Shown here piece after piece: positions 45,664-54,700 of a stretch of 64,000 bases of DNA. The translations under genes and the position numbers were made by a program. A model generated the notes under the pieces. That model searched no databases, was not told where the DNA came from, and was given only the letters and a program-made list of their open reading frames with translations. The stretch's first letter is position 1; each line of letters starts with the position of its first letter. The DNA is from Planctomycetota bacterium (GTDB taxonomy: Bacteria; Planctomycetota; J058; JAJDCQ01): positions 99,498 through 163,497 of the forward strand of contig JAJDCQ010000091.1 of assembly GCA_029260755.1 (NCBI GenBank). Reading direction: 5' to 3'.

Positions 45664-48237
45664 ATGAGCCCGTCCCGCCCGACCAGCCGCGACAACCTGA
45701 CCGTCGAGGAGGCGCGCCGCCGCGCGGAGACGCTCGACGACGTGCACTACGGGATCGAGCTCGACCTCCAGCGCGGCGCCAGCGGCTACCAGGGCGAGGT
45801 CGTCTGCTCGTTCGTCCTGCGGGACGGGGCGAGCCGCGAGGGGCTCTTCATCGACTTCACCGGACGCGAGCTCCTTCGCGTCGCGTGCAACGGGCGGGAG
45901 CTGACGGCGGAGGCGTGGGACGGCCACCGGATCGCGCTGCCGGCCGACGCGCTCGAGACGAGCAACCGGGTCGAGGTCGAGTACGCCAACGACTACGACC
46001 GGACCGGCTCGGGTTTCCATCACTTCAAGGACCCCGAGGATGAGCGGGAGTACATCTTCAGCGACTTCGAGCCGTTCAAGGCCCACCGCCTCTTCCCGTG
46101 CTTCGATCAGCCCGACCTCAAGGCGACCTTCGCGTTCACGGTGACGGCGCCGGCTCACTGGACCGTGGTGAGCAACGGCCCGGTCGTGGCGACCGACCCG
46201 TGCGAGGACGGTCGGACGCGGCGGTTCTTCGCCCGGACGCGGCCGTTCTCGACCTATCTCGCCCACGTGAGCGCGGGCGAGTTCGCGAGCTGGGGCGGCG
46301 TCGCCGGCGAGATCCCGATGCGGATCCTCTGCCGTCAGAGCCTGGTCGGTCACCTCGAGCCCGACGTCGCCGAGCTCTTCGCGGTGACGGCCGACGGCTT
46401 CCGCTTCTACGAGGAGTACTTCGGCTACCCCTACCCGTTCGCGAAATACGACCAGATCTTCGTGCCCGAGTTCAACGCCGGCGCGATGGAGAACGTCGGC
46501 GCGGTCACCCACGGCGAGCACATGATCTTCCGGGGGCAGAGCAGCGCGAGCCAGCGCCAGGGGAGGGCGGAGACGTTCCTCCACGAGCTCGCCCACATGT
46601 GGTTCGGCAACCTCGTCACGATGCGCTGGTGGGACGACCTGTGGCTGAACGAGAGCTTCGCGACGTTCGCGAGCTACCTGGCGCTCACCCGCGCGACCGA
46701 GACGTGGAGTGACTCCTGGGAGTCGTTCCGGAGCAAGATCAAGGCGTGGGCGTTCCGGCAGGATCAGCTCCCGACGACCCATCCCATCGCCTGCGAGGTG
46801 CCGGACACCGACGCGACGTTCCTCAACTTCGACGGGATCACCTACGGGAAGGGCGCGAGCGCCCTCAAGCAGCTCCTGGCCTACATCGGCGACGACGCGT
46901 TCCGTGAAGGCATGCAACGCTACTTCCGGCGCCACGCGTGGGGCAACGCGACCCTCGCGGACTTCCTGGCCGCCCTCGAGGAGGGCAGCGGGCGCGACCT
47001 CGGCTCGTGGAGCAAGGCGTGGATCGAGACGAGCGGCCTCGGCGCCCTCGCGCCCGAGCTCCGGGTCGCCGACGGCAAGGTCGCCGAGCTGACCGTCGTG
47101 CAGGAGGCGGCGCCCCCGCCGGGCGACGACACCCTCAGGCCGCACCGGGTCGAGCTCGCCCTCTTCGGAAAGGCGGGCGAAGCGTCGCTCGGCGGCGAGC
47201 CGACCAAGATCGACGTGACCGTCGAGGGAGCGCGGACGAGCGTCCCCGACGCCGTCGGGCTCGACGCGCCCGCGTTCCTCTGGCTCGACCACGGGGACCA
47301 GGCCTACGCGAAGATCTACCTCGACGACGCCTCGCTCGCGTTCGCGAAGGAGCGGCTGGAGGTCATCGACGACGGGCTCACCAAGCTCCAGCTCTGGGGG
47401 AGCCTCTGGGAGATGGTGCGCGACCGCCGGTGGAAGGCGGTCGACTACGTCGGTCTCGTCGCCGCGAAGAGCCCCCTCGAGGAGAGCTCGGAGATCGTCG
47501 AGAGCGCCCTCGGAAACGCGGTCGCGGCGCTGATGCGCTACGTCCCCGAGCGGCTCCGCGAGGACGCGCGGGCGCCGCTCGTCGCCGCGGCCTGGAAGGC
47601 GATCGAGGGCAAGCGCGACGACGTGCAGCTCGTGTGGCTCCGAACCCTGATCCACCTGTCCGCCGCGGGAGACGACCTCGACCGCCTGAGCAAGCTCATG
47701 GACGGCGAGGAGACCATCGAGGGCGTGAAGATCGACCAGCCGCTCCGCTGGGCGATCGTGAAGCGCCTCATCGCGTTCGACCGCCCCGGCGCGGCCGACC
47801 GCCTCGCCGCCGAGCGCGAGCGCGACGCATCCGACAAGGGAAGAAAGAGCGCCTTCGAGACCGAGGCGGCGATCCCGACCGCCGAGGCGAAGGCCAAAGC
47901 ATGGGCCGCGTTCACCGCGAAGGACGGCGAGCGCTCCGACGACTTCCTCAAGGCCGGGCTCACCGGCTTCAACTGGAGCCACCAGAAGCAAGCCCTCGAA
48001 CCCTACGCCGCCCGCTTCTTCGCCGAGGCCGAGAAGGTCCACGAGGAGCGCGACGCGGAGTACACCCGGTTCTTCTTCTTCCGGCTCTTCCCCGGCCACC
48101 GCGTCGAGCGCTCGGTCCTCGAGCAAGCCCTCGCCTTCGCCGAGTCGACGAAGGTCGCGCAGCTCCAGAGGATGGGCCGCGAGTGCGCCGACGAGCTGCG
48201 GCGCTCGATCGAGTGTCAGGAGCTCCACGAGGGGTAG
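45664..48237 (+). CDS. pepN: aminopeptidase N, M1 family
   Basis: An 857-residue zinc aminopeptidase of the family's usual length. GAMEN (exopeptidase signature), the zinc motif in LHELAHMWFGNLVTMRWWDD and the third ligand Glu in WLNESFATFA are all present, along with the N-terminal fold (FYSD-type EYIFSDFEPFKAHRLFPCFD). It removes N-terminal residues from peptides, in the cytoplasm since no signal peptide is seen. The C-terminal helical domain resembles the actinobacterial PepN type. The ATG follows GGGAG; the gene looks monocistronic. Confidence 0.95.
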   Translation: MSPSRPTSRDNLTVEEARRRAETLDDVHYGIELDLQRGASGYQGEVVCSFVLRDGASREGLFIDFTGRELLRVACNGRELTAEAWDGHRIALPADALETSNRVEVEYANDYDRTGSGFHHFKDPEDEREYIFSDFEPFKAHRLFPCFDQPDLKATFAFTVTAPAHWTVVSNGPVVATDPCEDGRTRRFFARTRPFSTYLAHVSAGEFASWGGVAGEIPMRILCRQSLVGHLEPDVAELFAVTADGFRFYEEYFGYPYPFAKYDQIFVPEFNAGAMENVGAVTHGEHMIFRGQSSASQRQGRAETFLHELAHMWFGNLVTMRWWDDLWLNESFATFASYLALTRATETWSDSWESFRSKIKAWAFRQDQLPTTHPIACEVPDTDATFLNFDGITYGKGASALKQLLAYIGDDAFREGMQRYFRRHAWGNATLADFLAALEEGSGRDLGSWSKAWIETSGLGALAPELRVADGKVAELTVVQEAAPPPGDDTLRPHRVELALFGKAGEASLGGEPTKIDVTVEGARTSVPDAVGLDAPAFLWLDHGDQAYAKIYLDDASLAFAKERLEVIDDGLTKLQLWGSLWEMVRDRRWKAVDYVGLVAAKSPLEESSEIVESALGNAVAALMRYVPERLREDARAPLVAAAWKAIEGKRDDVQLVWLRTLIHLSAAGDDLDRLSKLMDGEETIEGVKIDQPLRWAIVKRLIAFDRPGAADRLAAERERDASDKGRKSAFETEAAIPTAEAKAKAWAAFTAKDGERSDDFLKAGLTGFNWSHQKQALEPYAARFFAEAEKVHEERDAEYTRFFFFRLFPGHRVERSVLEQALAFAESTKVAQLQRMGRECADELRRSIECQELHEG

Positions 48238-48283
48238 CCAGGCGACGCCAGCAGGCACGCTGAGACCGCCACTGCGTCGGGAC

Positions 48284-48913
48284 TCAGAAGTCCTCGTCGA
48301 TCTGCGCCGCGTCCCACAGCTCGAGAAACTTCGCGCGCACCGATGCGTCGAGCCGCTCGGCGTGCTCGCGCGGGAGGGCGTTGACGCGGATGAGCTGGAT
48401 CGCGTCGTCGAGATCACGCGGGCGGTGGGTCGTCGTCGTTCCGCTCTCGATCTTCAGCTCGAGGAGCACGTCGAGCGGAAGAACGGGGAGCCCATCCGGA
48501 GTCCGCTCGGCGACGCTCGGATCGGGGAAGCGGACCGGCTTCGGCTTCCCGTCGCCCGGATACTCGCCGGTGAGGAGGACGTCGACCTTCACGTCCTCGA
48601 CCGCGTCCCGAAGCCCCTTCGAGCCGGGGAACTTCTCGACCCAGCCGCGACCGCGCCAGCGGGCCCTCCGATGGGGCTCGCTTCCTTCGGGACTCGCCAA
48701 CTTCTCCAGCCCCTCTCGCGTGAGGAGGATGTCGACGTCCGCGGTTGTGCGCGCGTGACCGTGGAGGTTCACGGCCATGGCGCCCGCGATCGCGAACGGG
48801 ATCCCCGCCTCGTCGAGCGCCTTGGCAAGCCGGGTCATCGCCCGATGGACCTTCGACCGGCCCGAGAAGAACTCGTCCATGAAACGCGCGACCTCGGCAA
48901 CCGATCTCACCAT
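48284..48913 (-). CDS. nucleotidyltransferase-fold protein
   Basis: A 209-residue protein with the minimal nucleotidyltransferase pattern: AIAGAMAVNLHGHARTTADV followed by DILLTREG, with the glycine-loop equivalent and DxD-type acids. A third acid is in VEDVKVDVLLTGEYPG. Members act in toxin-antitoxin pairs (MNT or AbiEii type) or as orphan enzymes. I see no partner HEPN protein beside it. It is co-oriented with the Rpn-like gene 141 bp upstream. Antitoxin/toxin or housekeeping roles cannot be separated here. Confidence 0.7.
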   Translation of the reverse strand: MVRSVAEVARFMDEFFSGRSKVHRAMTRLAKALDEAGIPFAIAGAMAVNLHGHARTTADVDILLTREGLEKLASPEGSEPHRRARWRGRGWVEKFPGSKGLRDAVEDVKVDVLLTGEYPGDGKPKPVRFPDPSVAERTPDGLPVLPLDVLLELKIESGTTTTHRPRDLDDAIQLIRVNALPREHAERLDASVRAKFLELWDAAQIDEDF

Positions 48914-49053
48914 GCACCGAGCCTAGCACCACGAGACGGGACGCGGCACATCACGGACCCAGAGGGACGCTCCGGTTCGCGCGGCCCTGACGACGGCGCG
49001 CAGCGCTCGGGCCACCTCCCCGTTCAACGCCCGACCCTTCGGCGTCGTCGCCG

Positions 49054-49914
49054 TCAGGTCGCGCTCGAGCTGCCTCGGAAGGCCGCGAGGCTCTCGACCG
49101 TGGCGGCGCGCGGGATGAGGGTCTCGAGTCGCTCGATCTCGGGCAGCGAACGGAGCTCCTTCTCGAGCGCCTTCGGGATCGGCCCGAACCGCGCCCGGAG
49201 GATGGCGAGGAGACTGGCGACCGCCTCGTCTCGCCGCCCCTCCTCGCGACCCTCTGCGCGCCCTTGTTCGATGAGCCGCTGGCCCAGCGTCGTCTTCGCC
49301 ATGTCGCCCAACCTCCCGAGGACACCCTCGACCAGGGACTTGCCGACGAGCTCCTCCGAGACGAGCCAGAACGCCGCCAGCGCCTGGTCCTGCTGCCCGG
49401 GCTCGACATCCGTCAAGATACGCCGTCGCCCCAGGCGGAGCAACGCCTCTGCATCCATCCGCCGCTCCATCGCCAGGAGAAACGGGTAGAGCTCGATGCG
49501 TCTCGCGGCCAGCACCGCCTCGGCGCTCCGCTCCCACAGCCTCACCCGGCGGAGCGGCACGGCGGTCCGCCGCCCCGGCAACCCGAAGCGGTAGACGGCC
49601 GGGATCGGGCGGGCGGTCACCCGGCTCGTCGCCACGATCACCGTGTCGACGGGGAGCCCGGTGAGGTCGTGGTAGAGGGCGTGCCGCGCCACGACGCGCG
49701 CGAGGTGGGCCCGCTGCTTCACATGCTCCGCGTGCAGGACCCGGCGGGGACCGGGCGCCTCGACAATGACGGCGAAATCCGCCGCCAGCTTGATGTGGCT
49801 CACCTCGCGCGGGAGCGGCTCGACACTCGGCCGTCGCCGTCGGATGAGCGCCCCGGCCAGACGCTCGGGCCAGGTGTTGCCGAGGTAACCGAACGTCACG
49901 TCGTGTACGCCCAT
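49054..49914 (-). CDS. Rpn/YhgA-like PD-(D/E)XK nuclease family protein
   Basis: A 286-residue protein with the hallmarks of the Rpn-like group: a nuclease-type core (LAADFAVIVEAPGPRRVLHA, then EHVKQRAHLARVVARHALYH), a helical middle, and the charged C-terminal tract RAEGREEGRRDEAVASLLAI. Relatives promote RecA-independent recombination or are annotated as transposase-like nucleases. The usual HxEFQ motif appears as HAEHVK, so catalytic competence is uncertain. It lies 236 bp downstream of the DGR reverse transcriptase; the intervening 49915-50150 holds nothing I can identify. Confidence 0.65.
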   Translation of the reverse strand: MGVHDVTFGYLGNTWPERLAGALIRRRRPSVEPLPREVSHIKLAADFAVIVEAPGPRRVLHAEHVKQRAHLARVVARHALYHDLTGLPVDTVIVATSRVTARPIPAVYRFGLPGRRTAVPLRRVRLWERSAEAVLAARRIELYPFLLAMERRMDAEALLRLGRRRILTDVEPGQQDQALAAFWLVSEELVGKSLVEGVLGRLGDMAKTTLGQRLIEQGRAEGREEGRRDEAVASLLAILRARFGPIPKALEKELRSLPEIERLETLIPRAATVESLAAFRGSSSAT

Positions 49915-50150
49915 GGCCGCGCCCTCGCTCGATTGCTGGGGTCGCGACCAGAGTAGCGACGGCCACCGACACGGACGGGCGCCCGTCGTTCACACGACCG
50001 TGATCGCCGTCCCCCGTGGACCGTGGCGGCAACCCGCAACGGCGACCGACTCCGGGTCGGTCACCGCTGCCCATGTGGGCACCCCTCGTCCTCCGCCGGA
50101 TCGGGCGGCATCGCCGTCTGTCCGCACGACGACGGCGTTCGACCTCACGA

Positions 50151-50839
50151 TCACGCCCCTCGTATCCGCCGCACCGTGCGATGGCGCTCGGTCGAGGGTG
50201 GCCTGACGCGCCTCGATCCCCGCAACGCGCGGCGCAGCGCGTTCGTGTCGCCGTGCGCGGCGTGAGCGATCCAGGCGTCGATGCGTCGCCGCGCGTCCGC
50301 CCTGGCGAGCCGTCCCGCCCGCCACGCCTGGCGCATGCCGGCGAGCCGCCGGCGGAACGCGCGCACGTTCCGCCGGTCGAGCCGGCGCCGGTCGGGGCCG
50401 ACGACGAACCCGAGGAACAGCGTCCCCTCGCTCACCGGGAAGATCCGGCAACGCGTCGGGTGGAGCCGCAGTCGCAGCGTCGCGAGCGCCGCCTCGCACG
50501 CGGAATGAACCCTCCGAAGAGTCGCGCGGTCGTCGGCGAACGCGACCATGTCGTCGCCGTAGCGGAGAAAGGGCACGCCGAGGCGGTCGGTGACGAGGTG
50601 GTCGACCGGGTCGAGGTAGAGGTTCGCCAGCCACTGGCTCGTGAGGTTGCCGATCGGCAGGCCCCGGCGGCGCTGCCGTCGATCAGTCGCCGCCGCAGCC
50701 CGACGAGCTCGCTCTCGAGGTCGAGCTCGAACCGCTGGACGGCGCTCTTGCCGCGCTTGCCGCGGCGGGCCTTGCGGGCTGCGAGCCAGAGGTTCTCGAA
50801 CGAGACGAGGGTCGGCCAGAGATTCCCGGCGCGGCGCAT
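50151..50839 (-). pseudogene. DGR reverse transcriptase with internal deletion and frameshift
   Basis: The N-terminus (50839 to about 50677, ~55 residues) reads NLWPTLVSFENLWLAARKAR and RGKRGKSAVQRFELDLESEL, typical of DGR reverse transcriptases. The C-terminus, in another frame, reads RRGLPIGNLTSQWLANLYLD, then VPFLRYGDDMVAFADDR with the catalytic YxDD. Between them the palm segment with the first catalytic Asp (motif A) is missing: the reading jumps from RRRLIDGS to QRRRGLPIG at about 50672-50677. By comparison with the family some 100-150 residues are absent. GC-rich sequence at the junction (GGCAGCGCCGCC) suggests a microhomology deletion, or an assembly collapse. As written, no active enzyme is made. 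The start lies 25 bp after the avd stop. Confidence 0.85.
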
Positions 50840-50864
50840 TGCGAGGCGTTCGCTTCTCCGCGAC

Positions 50865-51332
50865 TCACGATCCGCGCGCGGAGACGGTGCGGCGCCACCC
50901 GCCGAGCATCCGGCCGATCTCGTAGATCCGCTCGGCGGCGTGGCCGTGGCTCCGCAGCGCGAGCACCCGGAGGTCGGTCGCGAGGCGCAGGAGGAACCGC
51001 AGGCGGGTCAGGAGCCGGTTGCCGTCGTCGATCGCGGCCCGTCGGCGACCCGGCTCGTACTGGGCGTCGATGAGCCGCTCCAGCAGCTCGTAGAGGGCGG
51101 CCTCGATCCGCGTGCCGAGGGAGTGGCGGTGGCTCCGCGGGAAGCGCTGGGTATGGCCGAGCGCCCAAAGGGTCAGGTCGTAGGTCTTCTGGACGACCGC
51201 CATCGGCTCGGGCGCGCCCGTCGAGGAAGGACGCGGCCGAGGGGGCGTTCGGCCCGACGGCGGCCTACCAGACCCCTCGGCCTCCCGACTGTCGCCCCCG
51301 CCACGATCGGCAGGCACGGGACGCCGGTCCAT
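50865..51332 (-). CDS. avd: Avd, accessory variability determinant of the DGR
   Basis: A 155-residue protein from the ATG at 51332, preceded by GAGGAGA; the conserved core begins at an in-frame ATG (51203) that lacks a ribosome-binding site. The core (112 residues) is a four-helix protein of the bAvd type: QKTYDLTLWALGHTQRFPRS, HSLGTRIEAALYELLERLID, RLRFLLRLATDLRVLALRSH, and the hallmark ERIYEIGRMLGGWRRTV. Avd forms a positively charged pentameric barrel that binds the reverse transcriptase and TR RNA and is required for mutagenic cDNA synthesis. The 43-residue N-terminal extension is Pro/Arg-rich and unlike the family. Confidence 0.9.
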   Translation of the reverse strand: MDRRPVPADRGGGDSREAEGSGRPPSGRTPPRPRPSSTGAPEPMAVVQKTYDLTLWALGHTQRFPRSHRHSLGTRIEAALYELLERLIDAQYEPGRRRAAIDDGNRLLTRLRFLLRLATDLRVLALRSHGHAAERIYEIGRMLGGWRRTVSARGS

Positions 51333-51351
51333 GGGCTCTCCTCGGACGCTC

Positions 51352-51375
51352 TCCGGCGGACCGTGGTCCGCCGGA
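51352..51375. repeat. perfect 11-bp hairpin between TR and avd
   Basis: TCCGGCGGACC (51352-51362) and GGTCCGCCGGA (51365-51375) pair fully around a 2-base loop. It lies 19 bp after the TR in the sense direction and 20 bp before the avd start. It could cap or stabilise the TR RNA, end the TR transcript, or block read-through into avd. Confidence 0.75.
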
Positions 51376-51394
51376 CTCGGGTGACGGGGAGCAT

Positions 51395-51534
51395 TGGCGC
51401 GCACCGACCACACCGCACACGACACGAGACCCGTTGTTGTCGTTACGTTCCTCGGGATCGTTCCTGTTGCGGTTCGCCGCGCGGCAGTTCCTAGGTTGGT
51501 TGTTCCAGGAACCCCCGCGCAACACCCGGGCGGT
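51395..51534 (-). repeat. DGR template repeat (TR), 140 bp
   Basis: Non-coding donor copy of the VR, aligned with it without gaps at an offset of exactly 350 bp. In the sense direction it reads as WNNQPRNCRAANRNRND then PEERNDNNGSR, dominated by AAC (Asn) codons, which is the hallmark of DGR templates because randomising AAC can give many residues but no stop. Of 27 sense-strand adenines in the variable part (51431-51504), 20 differ from the VR. The end nearest avd (51395-51427) is identical to the VR and GC-rich, the expected initiation-of-mutagenic-homing region. Confidence 0.95.
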
Positions 51535-51550
51535 GAGACCGGTCGCCCCA

Positions 51551-51581
51551 CTCGCGGCGAGAAGAGGATCCTCGCCGCGAG
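51551..51581. repeat. perfect 11-bp hairpin upstream of the TR
   Basis: CTCGCGGCGAG (51551-51561) and CTCGCCGCGAG (51571-51581) pair fully around a 9-base loop, 16 bp before the TR in the sense direction. Together with 51352-51375 it brackets the TR. No match to a known DGR RNA structure is claimed. Confidence 0.7.
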
Positions 51582-51636
51582 CGAGGAGGAGGATAGCGTT
51601 CCCCGTCGCGGCATCAAGGACGGACCGAGTAAAGGC

Positions 51637-51664
51637 AAAAAAAAAAAACGCGCGTACTGCGCAG
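51637..51664 (-). terminator. likely terminator after the DGR target gene
   Basis: On the minus strand a short GC stem (TGCGC-AGTAC-GCGCG) is followed directly by twelve T residues (51648-51637), 70 bp after the target gene stop. The homopolymer is striking in a 70% GC region. It would separate target-gene mRNA from TR RNA, so the TR may have its own promoter. Confidence 0.6.
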
Positions 51665-51734
51665 CCTCACCTGCATCGGCCGCGTCCACGCCGGGCTGTC
51701 ATCAGAGGTAAAGGGGAAAAGGGGACGGGGGTGA

Positions 51735-54700
51735 TCAGCGGCCCTGGCGCGCACCGACCACACCGCACACGACACGAAACCCGAAGAAGACGTCACGAAC
51801 CCCGGGAACGTCCCCGAAGCGGTACGCCGCGCGGCAGTACGAAGGTTGGTGGCGCCAGGAACCCCCGCGCAACACCCGGGCGGTCCCGTCGGCAGGCCCG
51901 ATCGGATCGGTGACCGCGCCGCTCGGGTAGTCACCGTACCAGTCGGCGCACCACTCGTACACGTTGCCGATCACGTCGTAGGCGCCCCAGGGATTCGGCG
52001 CGAAGGAGCCCACCGGGGCGGTGACGCGGTGGCCATCGTCGTTCCGGAACGCGTCCCAGAAGAACAAAAATTCCAACGCCGTCTTCGGGTCGTTCCCGTT
52101 CGCGAACCGGCTCGCCTCCGCCTCGCCGTCGCCCCAGAACCGCACCGTGCTCGTCCCCGCCCGGGCGAAGTGCTCCCACTCTGCCTCGGTCGGGAGCCGG
52201 TAGAGCCCGTCCTCGCCGGCCTCCTTCGAGAGCCACGCGGCGAAGTCGCGGGCGTCGTTCCAGTCGACGGTCACGACCGGCTGCTTCTCGCCGTTCAGAG
52301 CGTGCCCCTCGTACTCCCCGCTGTCGTGGTCGGCCTGGAACCGGCGGAACTGCGCGTTCGTCACCTCGGTCGCCGCAACGTAGAAGTCCGTCGTCAGGGT
52401 CACGCGATGCGGCTTCTCGTCGCTGCCACGCCCCTCCTCGTCCTCGGGGCTGCCCATCGTGAACGTCCCCCGGGGGACGAGGACGAAGCGCATCCCGAGC
52501 TCGTTCTCGAACCACACCGGCACCTTCAGCCGCCGCGCCGCCTCGAGCTGCTCCGCCGTCGGCGTCCACCAGGTCCCCTCGGGGACCGGGTCGAACGCCG
52601 GCTCGCCCGCCTCGACGACGACGGTGAACGCGACCATCCGCTCGCCCGGCGCCCAGCACACCTCGTCATTACAGCCCTGGTAGCGCACCGTCGCGACGAC
52701 GGAGGTCGTGCCGTTCGCCTCCGGCGTGACGGTGATGGGCAGGACGAACCGCGCGCCGTCGGGGAAGGTCTCGTGGTCCCCGAGGAGCTCGTCGCGCTTG
52801 GTGACGCTCTTCGGGGAGCGGGTCGGCCCGGCCCGGATCCCGTCTCCCGCGACGGTGATCTCCACCGGCACGCCGGGGTCGCCCGCGTAGAGGGAGTGCT
52901 CTTCGGGCACGATGGCGATGATCGCCAGCTCGACGGTCTCGCCCGGAGCGGCGGTCACGCGTTCGGTCTCGGCACGGAAGCGGAACGGGTCGTCCCCCTC
53001 GGGAGGCGGCGCCGGGGCCACCGCGACGGCGCGCTCGGCCTCGCGGGTGTGGCCGGCCGCGTCCACCGCCGCCACCCGGACCGCCAGGATGCGAGCCGCA
53101 TCGGGCACGGCGAGGGTCGCGCGGGCGCGGCCGCCGTCCTCGAGCGGGCGCTCGACCGGCGGGCCCGCCGGCTCGCCGTCGGCGAGGAGGGTGAAGGTCA
53201 CGGTGCTCGGGTGGGCGTCGTCGATCGTCGCGCTCACCTCGAGCGGGCCACCCGTCCACTCCGACGGGGCTTCGATGGTCACGACGGGCGGCGCGGTGTC
53301 GATCGCCACGGGGATCGTCGCGATCACGGGACCGTCCTCGGCGCCCGCGCGGACCTCGATCGCCGTCGCGTCGGGCTCGAGGCCGAGGTGCGCCTCGAAG
53401 GTGCCGTCGCCGTCGAGGGTCTTCGCGATCGGCAGGCGACCCGGCTCGCCGAGGTAGACCGGGCCGGCGGTCGGGTCCGACAGGGTGCCGCGCACGCGCA
53501 GCGTCGGCGTCGCGAGGACGGCGAGCGCGCCGGCGGGCGGGTCGAGCGCCGCGAGGGTGGCGGGCCCGGGGGTCGGGGCGTCGTCGTCATCGTCCGTCGC
53601 ACCGTCGCCGGCGCTCGCATCGCCGCTGGTGCCGGCCCCGGTCGCCGATCCCGGCTCGGGCTCCTCGCCGCGGGCGGCGGTGCGGCCGGCGTCGTCCGGA
53701 GTCGTCGAGAGGGCGCCCGTCCCGGCGAGGGCGGCCGCGATGGCGAGCAGCGCGAGGAGGACGCCGATCACGAGGACGACCCCGCGCGAGCCTCCGGCCG
53801 GCGCGCCCGCGGCGAGCGGGGCCGTCTCGATCACGGGTGGCTTGCTCGTCTCGGCGGCGGGCGCCGGCTCGACCGGCGCCTTCGCCGCCTCCTCGAGCTC
53901 CGCGAGGAACGCCTTCGCGTCGGCCGGGCGGTCGTCGGGGTCCTTGGCGAGGGCGCGCATCACCGCCGCCGCGAACGGCCGGGAGACGCGGCCCGCGGCG
54001 ACGTTGCCGAGCGGGGTGGGGGCCTCCATCTGGATCTTGAACTTGAGCTTGCGGATCGTGTCGCACTCGATCGGGCGGCGGCCGGCGAGCGCCTGATAGA
54101 GCACGCAGGCGAAGGAGTAGAGATCGCTCCGGCCGTCGACCGGGTCGCCGGCGTCCTGCTCGGGGCTCATGTAGTGGGGCGTGCCGATCGAGACGCCCGT
54201 CGCGGTGAGGTCGCCGCCGCCGGCGGCGGCGCGGGCGGCGTCGTCGAGGAGCTTGGCGATGCCGAAGTCGAGGACGCGGACCCGGAGGCCATCGTCGCCA
54301 TCGGTTTGCTCCGTTCCTTCGGGGCTCGCGAGCTCCACCATGAGGTTCTGCGGCTTGAGGTCGCGGTGGACGAGCCCGGCCTCGTGCGCCTCGGCGAGGC
54401 ACGGCAGCACCTCGCGGGCGAGGGCGATCGCCCGGTCCTGCGACCAGGGGACCTCGCGGTCGAGCAGCTCATCGAGCGGCTCGCCCGGGGCGAGGTCGAG
54501 GGCCATGTAGAGGGCGCCCTCGTGCTCGCCGAACTCGCGCAGGCTGACGGCGCCGCGGTGGGCGAAGCTCATCAGTGCGTTCGCCTCCCGGAGGAACCGG
54601 GCGCGGAACTCCGCGTGCTGGGCGAACCCCGCGTGGATGAGCTTCACGGCGAGGTCGCGCTCGAGCACGGTGTGGCGCGCCCGGTAGACGACGCCCATGC

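Larger units (their letters stand above)
50151..51884 (-). mobile_element. diversity-generating retroelement core (VR, TR, avd, RT)
   Basis: The order on the minus strand is target-gene VR, terminator-like hairpin, TR, avd, reverse transcriptase. This is a standard DGR layout. DGRs copy TR RNA into cDNA with random errors at adenines and install it in the VR of a target gene. The 20 of 22 TR/VR differences at TR adenines demonstrate past activity. The reverse transcriptase is now broken, so present activity would need an enzyme supplied elsewhere. Confidence 0.92.

Noticed and set aside
50151..50576. free-standing small RT-like gene starting at a GTG (50576)
   Set aside because: It holds only the YGDD motif and thumb region; the missing N-terminal half sits just upstream in another frame, so it is part of a broken reverse transcriptase.
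51265..51525. short open frame reading through the TR
   Set aside because: It is the template repeat read as protein; the Asn-rich sequence is the signature of a non-coding DGR template, not a gene.
51735..52520. true formylglycine-generating enzyme
   Set aside because: The fold is present, but the second active-site Cys of the GFRC motif is replaced (GFRVV) and the end is a DGR variable repeat, so it is a binding domain.
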